Positions 24,343 through 33,292 of a stretch of DNA of 64,000 nt are shown here, piece by piece; the stretch's first letter is position 1, and each line of letters begins with the position of its first letter. A program made the position numbers and the translations under genes. The notes beneath the pieces are model-generated. The model did not search any database and was not told the origin of the DNA. It worked only from the letters and a program-made list of their open reading frames with translations. The DNA is from an uncultured Methanocorpusculum sp. (GTDB lineage Archaea > Halobacteriota > Methanomicrobia > Methanomicrobiales > Methanocorpusculaceae). Location of the stretch: the NCBI RefSeq assembly GCF_963667985.1, contig NZ_OY764081.1:1-64000 (forward strand), written 5' to 3'.

Positions 24343-25437
24343 TTAGGCCTCCTGTTTGGTAACTTTCACAGCACAGACTTTGTATTCCGGTGTTCTGGAT
24401 ACGGGGTCGTATGCGGTGTTCGTGACTAAGTTTGCACGTGCCTCGATGAAGTGGAACGGCATGAAGAACACGCCTTCTTTGATATCTTCCATCACGCGTG
24501 CTGCGACTGCGACTTCTCCGCGGCGTGAAGAAAGCAGGACTTTCTCGCCGTCTGCGATGCCGAGTTTTGCTGCATCCTTCTTGTTCATCTCGAGCCATGC
24601 TGTCGGGCAGTCACGGTCGAGCTGGGTGCATCTGCGGGTCATCGATCCTGACGGCCAGTGCCAGATGGTTGCTCCGGTCGAGATCCTCGGTGCGGCTATC
24701 GCGAAGAGACACATCGGGAGAATACATCCTATAGATCCCAGGATGATCCCATACTGCCAAATGCCGGTAACAAAAGTGCCCTGCATGAAGTAGGCAGGGG
24801 TGAAGAGGAATGTCAGGAGCAGGAGAGCATAGCTGAGAATCAGAAAACTTCTGTTCAGCGGGTGCATGCCGATCTCGAACCGGCCGAGTATGAACATATA
24901 CATTGCATACAAAAGGGCGGAAAGAAGTCCAAAGATCACACCCACTGGGTCGAGCGGTCCATCCAGTCCGGCAAAACCCAATGCAAGGAAGGTGCCTATC
25001 ACGAGAATAACAACCGCGAGAATCATCTTTGGTTCCGGAAGCCGCTGTTCGATGATTGCCTGGATCAGAACTCCCATCCAGGTGAACTGGAAGAGAAGAA
25101 TCACCGAGATGTATGCAGGCACGGTCTGCAGAGAAAGACAATACGTCACGGTGACAAGAGCGATGCAGGTTCCGGCAAGTGCAAGACCCGGGATGCTGCG
25201 CAGGAGGGGACGGGGATTTTTTCCAGGAACGGTCGGTTGTTTTCGAATAAAGCGAAGAATGAAAAGACCAGCAACGATAACGAAAAGGATCAGCCATCCG
25301 TAAAAGTACTGACTCATAACCACATCCGTCCAAGAATAGCCGGCAGCATACGCTAGTTTTATTGTGGGTGATGAAGGTCCGTAACAACAACCGCCAAGGA
25401 AGACGAGGAGAGGGAATATGAGCAGACGAAGGTCCAT
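24343..25437 (-). CDS. Chimera: EamA-family permease N terminus joined in frame to FdhA C-terminal domain
   Basis: One open frame of 364 codons made of two unrelated parts. Residues 1 to about 254 are a drug/metabolite (EamA) transporter with about eight TM helices, ending in LFAIAAPRISTG, where the family normally continues for about 60 more residues. From ATIWHWPSGSMTRR onward (about 255-364) it is the molybdopterin-dinucleotide domain of formate dehydrogenase alpha: LDRDCPTAWLEMNKKDAAKLGIADGEKV, GVFFMPFHF and ANLVTNTAYDPVSRTPEYKV. The FdhA N-terminal 550 or so residues, with the Fe-S cluster and catalytic Cys/Sec, are gone. The fused product is unlikely to be a working enzyme. Either a deletion between two genes or an assembly join near 24675. 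Confidence 0.8.
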   Translation of the reverse strand: MDLRLLIFPLLVFLGGCCYGPSSPTIKLAYAAGYSWTDVVMSQYFYGWLILFVIVAGLFILRFIRKQPTVPGKNPRPLLRSIPGLALAGTCIALVTVTYCLSLQTVPAYISVILLFQFTWMGVLIQAIIEQRLPEPKMILAVVILVIGTFLALGFAGLDGPLDPVGVIFGLLSALLYAMYMFILGRFEIGMHPLNRSFLILSYALLLLTFLFTPAYFMQGTFVTGIWQYGIILGSIGCILPMCLFAIAAPRISTGATIWHWPSGSMTRRCTQLDRDCPTAWLEMNKKDAAKLGIADGEKVLLSSRRGEVAVAARVMEDIKEGVFFMPFHFIEARANLVTNTAYDPVSRTPEYKVCAVKVTKQEA

Positions 25438-25495
25438 TTCAGTCCCTTATTATTTGCTGTTCACATGGATTTAGCCAGCAGGTGACACAAAATAA

Positions 25496-25942
25496 TTACG
25501 AAATATGCCGCCGTAACGTGCTTTTTTCGAGCTGTAAAAGAGATTTTTTGATTTCCGGATCCGGCGAGAAACCACCGAGACTGCCGTCAGTGGCGATGAC
25601 CCGGTGACACGGTATGATTAATGGAGTGGGATTTCGCGCCATAGCGTTTCCTACCACACGCGGGTGGGTTTTTGCTTCCTCGGCAATCTCGCTGTAACTT
25701 CGCGTTTCTCCATATGGAATCTTTGATACGGCACGGTAGATTTCTGCATATGTTCCATCACCGACCAGAGCCGCAGAGGTCAGCGGTGCAAAGCCAGTTC
25801 CTTTTCCCGCGAGAAACCTAGTGAACTCTGGCGGGACCGGGCCCTCCGGGGCCGTTCGCATGAACCTGACCCGGTGAATTACCGTCCCGTCGTAATCAAC
25901 TGCGACCTTCCAGAGTCCAAAACTACAGCCGCCCTGACGCAT
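25496..25942 (-). CDS. ogt: Methylated-DNA--protein-cysteine methyltransferase (Ogt/MGMT)
   Basis: Suicide repair of O6-alkylguanine by transfer to an active-site Cys. ATG 25942 is used; a TTG six codons upstream is possible. The 148 residues carry YAEIYRAVSKIPYGETRSYSEIA at about 71-93, the recognition helix with the Arg finger (HPRVVGNAMARNPTPL) and the active-site IIPCHRVI with Cys at about 115, then GSLGGF. The start overlaps the end of the helicase gene by about 20 bases, so the two repair genes form one transcription unit. Confidence 0.92.
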   Translation of the reverse strand: MRQGGCSFGLWKVAVDYDGTVIHRVRFMRTAPEGPVPPEFTRFLAGKGTGFAPLTSAALVGDGTYAEIYRAVSKIPYGETRSYSEIAEEAKTHPRVVGNAMARNPTPLIIPCHRVIATDGSLGGFSPDPEIKKSLLQLEKSTLRRHIS

Positions 25943-27953
25943 TGCTTCCCCATTTTTCAAGTTTGCTTTTTACCGTATCAACATCGCACTCGGTCAGTTC
26001 ATCCTGCATCCAGGGAGAAAGACCATGGAAGATCTCTCCCTCTAGGAATCTCTGATCGCCGAGGATCAAAACACCACGGTCGCTTTCGGTACGAAGGACC
26101 CGGCCGAGTGCCTGCATAGATTTGTTGATCGCCGGAAGAGTGTAGGCGATGAACTCTCCTTCAGCCCCGAACTTGCGCCGGTAATAACTGTTGACCATTC
26201 GCCGAACCGGGGTGAACGGGGCGAGTGGGAGACCGATAACAAGGGCAGCCGTTAACTGATCGCCCCTATAGTCCAATCCTTCGCTCCATTTCCCGCCGCA
26301 GACGGCGAAAAGTATCCCGGATTTATGTTTTCCCGGCAGCGAGATGAACTCCTTCAGCGCTTCGTTTGCCTCGTCTGACTCACGAGGTTCGATAAACACC
26401 TGTTTGGTGCGGATTCTGCTTACGCATGCTTCGGCAAAACGGCTCTGTAGCTGATAGGAAGGGAAGTAGACCGCAATGTTTCCCGGAAGTTTGGCAAAAG
26501 CAAGGATATACTCTTGAATTGCCTGGGTGTTTTCTGCGTTCTGACGTTTGGAAAATGCCGTGGTGATATCCCGTGTCCCGAGAACCAGCCTGTTCTCTTT
26601 TGGAAACGAGTTGGAAAGAGAGAGAGTTTTGACCGGCATACTGCCGAAGTAGTATTTTTTGTAGGAATCGACTGGTGAAAGAGTCCCGCTGATCAGGATG
26701 GTTGCTGAATGTTTGGAGACGAGCTCCTGAAGCCTGTCCGCCGGGTCGATGTTTCGAACCTCGAGCGTGATCGTCTCGGCATCTTTGGTGTAAACGGTCA
26801 GAAACGACGGGTCAGTGGAAGAGCGGTAGAGCCGGATCAGAAACTCGCAGAGTTTTTCGATCGCCGATTCGCGGTAATCTCCCCGTTCGATGCCGCGTTC
26901 ACGCATAGCCTCTTTGATGGAAATGATATCTTCGAGCATCGCCTCGGGTTTTTCATACAGCGAACCCTTAATGATGAACCGGTTGAAGATCTGCGGATCG
27001 AACCAGTCCTCGGCCTCGTTCGAACGCTGGAGTCTGTCGATGAACTCCGTGATTCTGGGGAGGATATGGCGGACGGCCTCGGAACCGCGGACATTATCGC
27101 GAAGCGAGGCGATCTCGTTTGCCGCGGCTTCGATGTCGGTGTCCCGTATCCGAATGCTCTGGATCGTCTGGATGACGTCGCCTAAATTATGGGCTTCGTC
27201 TAAGAGGAGCATGATGTTGTGCTCCTCGCACTGGAGATTGACGTACAGCTGTTCTCTGATATCGTCGTTGAAGAGGTGATAGTAGTTACAGATGATCACA
27301 TCGGCGCCTTTTGCCGCTGAAAGTATGAGATCGTAGGGGCAGACCTTGCCTGCAAAATTCAGAAGTTCACTCGGCCTGACGATCTGTTTCTGGGCGATAT
27401 CGGATTTTCGTCTGAGTTCCGGCGAGGGGATCATGCGCCGCCCGCCCTCATCGCTCTGGATAAAGACCCGGCTGTTGACGAAGTAGGGGCAGATGAGGGG
27501 ATGTTCCCGATCCTGCTTTCTTATTTGTTCGAGGATCTGTTTGTCGGTCGCCGGATCGAATGAACCGCGGTCTGCCCTCTGCTGCATAAGTGCCGAGGTG
27601 AATGCTTTGACGCCTTCGCATCTCCGGTAGACATCCCCGTATCCGCCCAAGGGACACATGTTTCCTTTCCCGATGAGGTAGACGAACTTAAGGGTCGGCT
27701 GTTTTTTCTGTCTGATGAGATCGAGCTCCCGAATAAAAATCTGGAGCTGCGAGATGGTTCTGACGGCGATGAGAATTTTTCGTCCGTTGGTTTTAGCAAG
27801 GAGACTTGCGATCACGCTGGATTTCCCGCTGCCGGTTGGTGCGTCAATTAAGAGGATGCCGTTTTCTTCGGCGGTTTTTTCAACCTCTTCGAGCATTTCC
27901 TTTTGGTTTTTCCGATAGGTTTGATAGGGAAAAAAGTCAGCTGTATCTGCCAT
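25923..27953 (-). CDS. XPD/Rad3-like ATP-dependent DNA helicase
   Basis: Superfamily 2 DNA helicase of the XPD/DinG group, 676 residues. Motif I DAPTGSGKSS at about 36-45, motif II LLLDEAHNLGD at about 248-258, SATILISGTLSP (motif III/IV region) and the C-terminal motif VI QALGRVLRTESDRG near 633. Four Cys in the right order for the Fe-S domain: NMCPLGG, RRCEGV, LICPYF and KVCPYD. Archaeal XPD unwinds 5' to 3' and is linked to nucleotide excision repair, which agrees with ogt next to it and uvrB later in the window. Confidence 0.9.
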   Translation of the reverse strand: MADTADFFPYQTYRKNQKEMLEEVEKTAEENGILLIDAPTGSGKSSVIASLLAKTNGRKILIAVRTISQLQIFIRELDLIRQKKQPTLKFVYLIGKGNMCPLGGYGDVYRRCEGVKAFTSALMQQRADRGSFDPATDKQILEQIRKQDREHPLICPYFVNSRVFIQSDEGGRRMIPSPELRRKSDIAQKQIVRPSELLNFAGKVCPYDLILSAAKGADVIICNYYHLFNDDIREQLYVNLQCEEHNIMLLLDEAHNLGDVIQTIQSIRIRDTDIEAAANEIASLRDNVRGSEAVRHILPRITEFIDRLQRSNEAEDWFDPQIFNRFIIKGSLYEKPEAMLEDIISIKEAMRERGIERGDYRESAIEKLCEFLIRLYRSSTDPSFLTVYTKDAETITLEVRNIDPADRLQELVSKHSATILISGTLSPVDSYKKYYFGSMPVKTLSLSNSFPKENRLVLGTRDITTAFSKRQNAENTQAIQEYILAFAKLPGNIAVYFPSYQLQSRFAEACVSRIRTKQVFIEPRESDEANEALKEFISLPGKHKSGILFAVCGGKWSEGLDYRGDQLTAALVIGLPLAPFTPVRRMVNSYYRRKFGAEGEFIAYTLPAINKSMQALGRVLRTESDRGVLILGDQRFLEGEIFHGLSPWMQDELTECDVDTVKSKLEKWGSNASGRL

Positions 27954-27992
27954 TCGTAATGTATTATTTGTCTGGACCCAAATCTATTAAGC

Positions 27993-28313
27993 ATGCCTCT
28001 TTCGACCCAGACCAAAGATCAGATACTCGCACTTCTCGCAAAAGTGGAGGTCTGTTCCCGTCAGGAAAATATTGCAGGGTACGAGAAGATCATCGCCCCG
28101 GACATCGTTGTGTTTGTGCCGGGTCTGGATCACCACAGACGTGAAGGGTTGTCCTTAGAGCCTCTGACATTTGGCGGGATGGAGGTGAAGGGCGAGGGAG
28201 TTATCGCCTGGGTGTCGGGCGAATGTACATACTGCGAAGCAGCCAGGCGTTTTACGGCGGTGCTTCGAGGGACGGGACATGCCTGGGAGCTTGTTCTGCT
28301 GCATATCGCGTGA
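27993..28313 (+). CDS. SnoaL/NTF2-like small protein
   Basis: A 106-residue protein with the pattern of the NTF2-like (SnoaL, DUF4440) fold: an N-terminal helix pair (TKDQILALLAKVEVCSRQENIAGYEKIIAPDIVVFVPG) and three or four strands rich in alternating residues (FGGMEVKGEGVIAWVSGECTYCEA, FTAVLRGTGHAWELVLLHIA). The fold is inferred from this pattern rather than from a strict signature. Divergent from the helicase with 39 bases between starts. The role is unknown. Confidence 0.6.
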   Translation: MPLSTQTKDQILALLAKVEVCSRQENIAGYEKIIAPDIVVFVPGLDHHRREGLSLEPLTFGGMEVKGEGVIAWVSGECTYCEAARRFTAVLRGTGHAWELVLLHIA

Positions 28314-28390
28314 TATTAAAAAAAAGTCCCCAACCTCAAATATTAATACAGACACGGCTCTATCCTGAATCATCTGAAGAGGGACAGGAA

Positions 28391-28819
28391 ATGGCGGATC
28401 ATCAAAAAGCGGCGTTTGTGTGTTCGGTGATAGGCAGTATTTTATTGTGGATTCCGATCGCTTTAACGCTAGTGACCGGTATCGCCGGATCGTTTTTCGC
28501 CGGAAAACTGCTGATGGATTATCTGATGCTTGCTGAACTGTTTTTCCTTGTTTTGGCTGGATGGATCCTGCTGATAATTGGTTCAGTACTTTCAGGGACA
28601 TGGAAAATTCCGGTGGTGATCACCGGAGCGGCCGCATTAGTGCTGCTTTTCGGGGCTCCGATACTTGCCGTCGTGAGCGGGCTTGCCTCCGGCGTAGTTC
28701 CGGCCGAGGGGCTGGTCTGGTATCTGGTCCTTGGGATGCTTGTCCTGTATGATCTGCTTGTGATCGTTTTGGGGATTATCGGGATACGTCTATCTTACGT
28801 TGTGAAGAAAGGGGAGTGA
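28391..28819 (+). CDS. Four-helix membrane protein of unknown function
   Basis: 142 residues from ATG 28391 (preceded by GAGGGACAGGAA); longer in-frame readings from further upstream run back through the previous gene. Four hydrophobic helices: FVCSVIGSILLWIPIALTLV, MLAELFFLVLAGWILLIIGSVL, VVITGAAALVLLFGAPILAVV and LVWYLVLGMLVLYDLLVIVLG, ending in a basic KKGE. Not recognised as a named family. Its neighbours give no functional hint. Confidence 0.65.
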   Translation: MADHQKAAFVCSVIGSILLWIPIALTLVTGIAGSFFAGKLLMDYLMLAELFFLVLAGWILLIIGSVLSGTWKIPVVITGAAALVLLFGAPILAVVSGLASGVVPAEGLVWYLVLGMLVLYDLLVIVLGIIGIRLSYVVKKGE

Positions 28820-28941
28820 GTAAATCCGGCCGCTGTTTTTCACAGGCATGCCACTTCATCCCGATTTTTGTAGATGATCTCTCATAGAGAGATGCCCATT
28901 TTTTGTCAGACTCCGGGCATTATCGCACCGCGCGGTTGGGG

Positions 28942-28950
28942 GTTTATATG
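28942..28950 (+). promoter_or_regulatory. TATA box of radical SAM gene
   Basis: GTTTATATG, centred about 25 bases before the ATG codons at 28970 and 28976, suggests a leaderless or nearly leaderless transcript and helps reject the longer in-frame start at 28874. Confidence 0.45.
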
Positions 28951-28969
28951 TCCCTGTTCCGATACTTAC

Positions 28970-30016
28970 ATGGAAATGTCGAAACTCACGCGAAAGATCG
29001 AGATGGCAACCAGCTCGCAATTTTTTGATCAGACAGGCCGAAACGAAGGAAAAACCCATCAATGCACCCCGATGCGTATCCTTCTCGAAGGTACCTGCTC
29101 TTTTGACTGTGCCTACTGTCAGGTCTGCACCAAAAGGACCGGCATCCACTTCACCCCACAAGAACTTGCCCACGGATTTCTCGAACTTCACCGTCAGGGA
29201 AAGGTAGGCGGTCTATTATTAAGTACCGGAATCCCACGCGGGGATGTCGACCTCGGTATGGAAAAACTCACCGAAACGGCAAAAATCATCCGTGGTTCGG
29301 GATACAACGGTTATCTGCATCTCAAAGTACTTCCCGGCGCAAGCCGCACCGACATCGTTGAGATGGCGAAGTATGCCACCCGGCTCAGCATTAATCTCGA
29401 AGCACCAGGTTCATCTTATCTCTCCGAACTTGCCACCGTCAAAGATTATGCATCCGACCTCCTGACCCGACACAAATGGCTTGCCGAGATCATGCCGGGC
29501 AAACACTCAACCCAGTTTGTTCTCGGGGCCGCCGGGGAAACCGATGCCGATCTCTTCCAGACGGTCATGACCAGTTATGAAAAGTACAACCCTGCAAGGG
29601 TCTACTACTCTGCATTCTACGTAGTAAACGGTACGCCTCTGGAAAATCATGAAAACACCGCTCTCTGGCGGGCTAACAGATGGTATCAGGTCGACGCTCT
29701 TCTCCGGCTCTACGGGTATGACAGAGCTGAGACCTCTCCGGTCTTCGACGAAAACGGGATGCTGATGAACACTGATCCTAAGATACTTCTCGCGAGAAAT
29801 CTTCCCGAAGTTGATCCGGCAACCGCAGAGTATGCAGAACTTCTCCGGGTCCCGGGGATTGGTCCAGTGTCTGCCGCGTCCATTCTTAAAATCCGTGACG
29901 GCCGAAATATCAGAAACCCCGATATCCTTCGCGAATGCGGCGTTGTTATGAAATGGGCGATGCCGTATCTCTCTCTTGGCCGCACACGGCAGACTACGTT
30001 TGCCTCCTGGTGCTGA
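28970..30016 (+). CDS. Radical SAM protein with helix-hairpin-helix DNA-binding domain
   Basis: A 348-residue member of the group annotated as putative DNA modification/repair radical SAM protein. The cluster motif is CSFDCAYCQVC (CX3CX2C plus an extra Cys) at about 43-53, within EGTCSF. The TIM-barrel part shows LLLSTGIPRGDVDLGMEKL and LHLKVLPGASRTDIVEMAK. Near the C terminus a helix-hairpin-helix (LLRVPGIGPVSAASILKIRDGR, about 285-306) suggests nucleic acid contact. ATG 28970 or 28976 is chosen from the TATA spacing. Substrate unknown. Confidence 0.82.
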   Translation: MEMSKLTRKIEMATSSQFFDQTGRNEGKTHQCTPMRILLEGTCSFDCAYCQVCTKRTGIHFTPQELAHGFLELHRQGKVGGLLLSTGIPRGDVDLGMEKLTETAKIIRGSGYNGYLHLKVLPGASRTDIVEMAKYATRLSINLEAPGSSYLSELATVKDYASDLLTRHKWLAEIMPGKHSTQFVLGAAGETDADLFQTVMTSYEKYNPARVYYSAFYVVNGTPLENHENTALWRANRWYQVDALLRLYGYDRAETSPVFDENGMLMNTDPKILLARNLPEVDPATAEYAELLRVPGIGPVSAASILKIRDGRNIRNPDILRECGVVMKWAMPYLSLGRTRQTTFASWC

Positions 30017-30102
30017 TAAAAACCCCTGCTACAAACAAAGCTATTTGTCAATACGCAGAGAATAACTAAGTAACTTTTTGAATAACGCATAAGGAGAAAA
30101 GT

Positions 30103-30375
30103 ATGAACAAAACCATCATCACCGTCTTTGGAAAGGATGCGGTCGGCATCATTGCAAAAGTATGTACCTATTTATCGAATAATCATATCAATGTCGAAGA
30201 TATATCACAGACAATCGTTCAGGGATACTTCAATATGATGATGATCGTCGACACCAGCAGTTCTGCGGTGCCTTTCGGCGATATGGCCCGCGATCTTGAA
30301 CAGATCGGTCAGGAGATCGGTGTCCACATCAGATGTCAGCGCGAAGAGATCTTCGAAAAGATGCACCGCATCTAA
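30103..30375 (+). CDS. ACT-domain protein (UPF0237)
   Basis: 90-residue single ACT domain: TIITVFGKDAVGIIAKVCTYLSNNHINVEDISQTIVQGYFNMMMIVD then EQIGQEIGVHIRCQREEIFEKMHRI. ACT domains bind small ligands such as amino acids. AAGGAGA lies 5-10 bases upstream of ATG 30103. It is followed after 9 bases by the UPF0210 gene, the pairing found widely in bacteria and archaea, which suggests one functional unit of unknown purpose. Confidence 0.92.
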   Translation: MNKTIITVFGKDAVGIIAKVCTYLSNNHINVEDISQTIVQGYFNMMMIVDTSSSAVPFGDMARDLEQIGQEIGVHIRCQREEIFEKMHRI

Positions 30376-30384
30376 GGGGCGTCC

Positions 30385-31749
30385 ATGATCAATATCTTCG
30401 AGGTAAACGAGACCAATAAAATGATCGAGCAGGAGATGCTCGATGTCAGAACGATCACGCTTGGGATCAGCCTTCTCGACTGCTGCGATACGGATCTTAA
30501 CCGTCTCAACACGCGGATCTATGAGAAGATCACCCGCATCGCGAAAAATCTTGTCGCTGTCGGGCAAGAAATCGAGCGGGAATACGGCATTCCAATCGTT
30601 AATAAACGCATCTCCGTCACGCCTATCGCCCTTGTCGGGGGACAGGCCTGCAGCTCGCCGGAAGACTTCGTCACCATTGCCAAGACTCTTGACCGTGCCG
30701 CAAAAGAAGTCGGCGTCAACTTCCTCGGCGGCTACTCGGCCCTGGTGTCCAAAGGAATGACCAAAGCCGAGCGGGATCTTATCCTTTCCATCCCCCAGGC
30801 GCTCGCCTGCACCGAGCGGATCTGCAGCTCGGTCAATATCGGTTCCACCAGGACCGGAATCAATATGGATGCGGTCAAACTGATGGGCGAGATCGTTCTC
30901 TCGACAGCAGAAGCGACGAAGGACTAGAACTCCCTCGGCTGCGCAAAACTGGTCGTCTTCTGCAATGCTCCTGACGACAATCCGTTCATGGCCGGCGCTT
31001 TCCACGGCGTGACCGAAGGAGATGCAGTCATCAATGTCGGCGTCAGCGGCCCCGGTGTTGTGAAGCATGCTCTCGAAGCGGTTCGCGGTAAAAATTTCGA
31101 GGTACTCTGCGAGACTGTTAAGAAAACCGCGTTCAAGGTCACCCGCATGGGTCAGCTCGTGGCGCTTGAGGCACCGGAGAGACTGGGTATTCCCTTTGGT
31201 ATCGTTGATCTTTCCCTTGCACCGACTCCATCGGTCGGCGACAGTGTTGCCGAGATTCTGGAAGAGATGGGTCTTGAATCCATCGGTGCCCCGGGTACGA
31301 CTGCTGCCCTCGCTCTTCTGAACGATCAGGTCAAGAAAGGTGGTGTGATGGCCAGTTCCTTTGTCGGCGGACTGTCCGGTGCTTTTATTCCTGTGAGTGA
31401 GGATCAGGGGATGATCGATGCGGTGAACAGAGGTGCCCTCACGCTTGAGAAACTCGAAGCGATGACCTCGGTATGTTCTGTCGGTCTTGACATGATCGCC
31501 ATCCCGGGAAATACGCCTGCAACGACGATTGCCGGAATAATCGCAGACGAAGCGGCGATCGGTATGATCAACCAGAAGACGACCGCCGTTCGGCTTATCA
31601 CCGTGATCGGAAAAGACATCGGCGACACCGTCGAGTTCGGCGGCCTTCTCGGCTATGCCCCCGTTCAGCCGGTGAACAAATTCTCCTGTGCAAATTTCAT
31701 CAATCGCGGCGGTCGGATTCCTGCACCGATCCACAGTTTCAAAAACTGA
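30385..31749 (+). pseudogene. UPF0210 family protein interrupted by an in-frame TAG
   Basis: The family (DUF711) runs at about 450 residues. Here 454 codons lie in one frame, but codon 181 (30925-30927) is TAG: the text reads STAEATKD, stop, [14 protein letters not shown] and then [16 protein letters not shown]. Everything before and after matches the family ([50 protein letters not shown]-like [31 protein letters not shown] and [12 protein letters not shown]). A single base change explains it. No sign of pyrrolysine use was found in the window. Function unknown; paired with the ACT gene upstream. Confidence 0.85.
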
Positions 31750-31751
31750 TT

Positions 31752-31781
31752 TTTGGCATCACGCCAAATCTGCACTTTTTT
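31752..31781 (+). terminator. Hairpin plus T run after UPF0210
   Basis: TTTGGC-atcac-GCCAAA followed at 31776-31781 by six T. Position just after the stop at 31749 fits transcript termination. Confidence 0.5.
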
Positions 31782-31949
31782 AAGAGAGATTCCCTCAGCT
31801 AAAACCGGGATGATTTTGCATGAGTGATGCTGGAAGATTCTCTTCTCTTTCTGTTCTATCTGATTGACGGATGCTTTCTCTCTATCGGACAGATTTGTCG
31901 CATCTTATGGCTGTGGTCCGGTTCAAAGCCTTCATACGTATCAAAAACC

Positions 31950-31957
31950 AATATATG
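31950..31957 (+). promoter_or_regulatory. TATA box of magnesium transporter gene
   Basis: AATATATG lies about 36 bases before ATG 31990, with the ribosome binding sequence AGAGGTGA between them. Confidence 0.4.
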
Positions 31958-31989
31958 AAGCACTATGTGCTTAGAAGAGGTGAACCCGG

Positions 31990-33213
31990 ATGGAGATGGT
32001 GATAGTGGACATGTTGAGGGGTTACCTCCTTCGTGGTCATCGGGAGTTTTTTACCGGGCTTTGGACACTGATAATTAGTGTCAGTCTTTCCTTCATTGCG
32101 GGTATTTATCTTGGTTTTGTAAGTGCAGTTCTGATTCTGATCCCCGGACTCATGGTGCTCGTCACCCCGTCGATAAATATGCGGGGGGCAATCGCCGGGA
32201 TTCTTACCTCGCGTCTGTCGTCAGCCATGCACCTTGGAGCATTCGAGACAAAGTTCGGACGGGATACGGAGCTCGGTGACAATCTGCGTTCCTCGATCAT
32301 TCTCACGGTCATCATCTCAGTTGTTCTGGCGATCTTCGGCAAGATCATCTGTATACTGACCGGAACCGAGGTGATCGGCATTGCCGAAATGATCATCATA
32401 TCAGTCGTCTCGGGAGTTCTGGCCGGAGTAATCGTTACAGCTGTGGGTATCCTTATTTCGGTGCTTTGTTACAGAAAGAGCTGGAATCTCGACATGGTGG
32501 GCGCCCCCGTGGTCACTACATTCGGCGACATTATGACACTGCCGTTTTTGGTTGGGACCGCGATTGTAGTGATGCAGCTCCCGTTCATTGGAAAGGCTAT
32601 TCTCGGGATTCTGGTAATTGCGCTGATCATATGGGCGCTGATCTCCATGCACTGGGCAACCAAAACCATGAAGGATGTTCTGCGTGAAGGTCTCCCTTTG
32701 CTGACCCCTCTGTGTCTTCTCGGAATCGTGGCCGGCGTTCTGTATACGAATCAGCTGGAAGGATTGATCGCGGCAGCATCCGTTTTGATCCTTATCTCTC
32801 CATTCATGAACGGATGCGGATCGATCGGCGGCATCCTGACCTCCCAGATCGGGACGGAGATGCATATGGGTCTCGTGGATGCACGATCTTTCCCGCAGAG
32901 TCTCGTATGGAAGCATTTTATCGCAAACTATGTGTATGCCCTGCTAATTCTTCCGCTTATGGGTCTGCTTTCTCACGCTGCCGCGGTCCTCTGCGGCATC
33001 ACTACGCCGGGCCTTATCCCAATGGTCCTTCTCTCTCTGATCGCTGGTCTTATTGTGGTGACGGTCATGAATCTTCTCGGTTATTACACCGCCGCCATTA
33101 CCTATCGTCTCGGGTATGATCCGGATAACTTCGGAGTTCCGGTCGTAACAAGCTCGATCGATCTGATTGGAGCAACATCCCTGATCCTTGTTATGGCAGT
33201 ATTGTTTGTGTGA
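31990..33213 (+). CDS. MgtE/SLC41-type divalent cation transporter (two tandem domains)
   Basis: A 407-residue integral membrane protein without the cytosolic CBS part of bacterial MgtE. Two repeats of the SLC41/MgtE membrane domain are seen: LVTPSINMRGAIAGILTSRLSSAMHLGAFE (about 56-85) with DMVGAPVVTTFGDIMTLPFLV, and ISPFMNGCGSIGGILTSQIGTEMHMGLVD (about 272-300) with NFGVPVVTSSIDLIGATSLI. The conserved P-x-N/R-G and PVVT-D motifs hold the ion path residues in this family. Mg2+ is the usual substrate; other divalent ions are possible. Confidence 0.85.
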   Translation: MEMVIVDMLRGYLLRGHREFFTGLWTLIISVSLSFIAGIYLGFVSAVLILIPGLMVLVTPSINMRGAIAGILTSRLSSAMHLGAFETKFGRDTELGDNLRSSIILTVIISVVLAIFGKIICILTGTEVIGIAEMIIISVVSGVLAGVIVTAVGILISVLCYRKSWNLDMVGAPVVTTFGDIMTLPFLVGTAIVVMQLPFIGKAILGILVIALIIWALISMHWATKTMKDVLREGLPLLTPLCLLGIVAGVLYTNQLEGLIAAASVLILISPFMNGCGSIGGILTSQIGTEMHMGLVDARSFPQSLVWKHFIANYVYALLILPLMGLLSHAAAVLCGITTPGLIPMVLLSLIAGLIVVTVMNLLGYYTAAITYRLGYDPDNFGVPVVTSSIDLIGATSLILVMAVLFV

Positions 33214-33292
33214 TGAACTGAACTCATTTGAGAAAAAAACGGCAGACCGTTTGACAGCGTCGGGAATTTACTGAAAAAAAGAGAAGGGGAAA

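Noticed and set aside
30925-30927. Pyrrolysine codon
   Set aside because: No pylS/pylT or methylamine methyltransferase in the window, and the UPF0210 family is not a pyrrolysine protein; point mutation or error is simpler.
30205-31734. A 509-codon open frame on the minus strand
   Set aside because: Antisense to the UPF0210 and ACT genes, whose family motifs are on the plus strand; composition (HDR-rich) is typical of a shadow frame.
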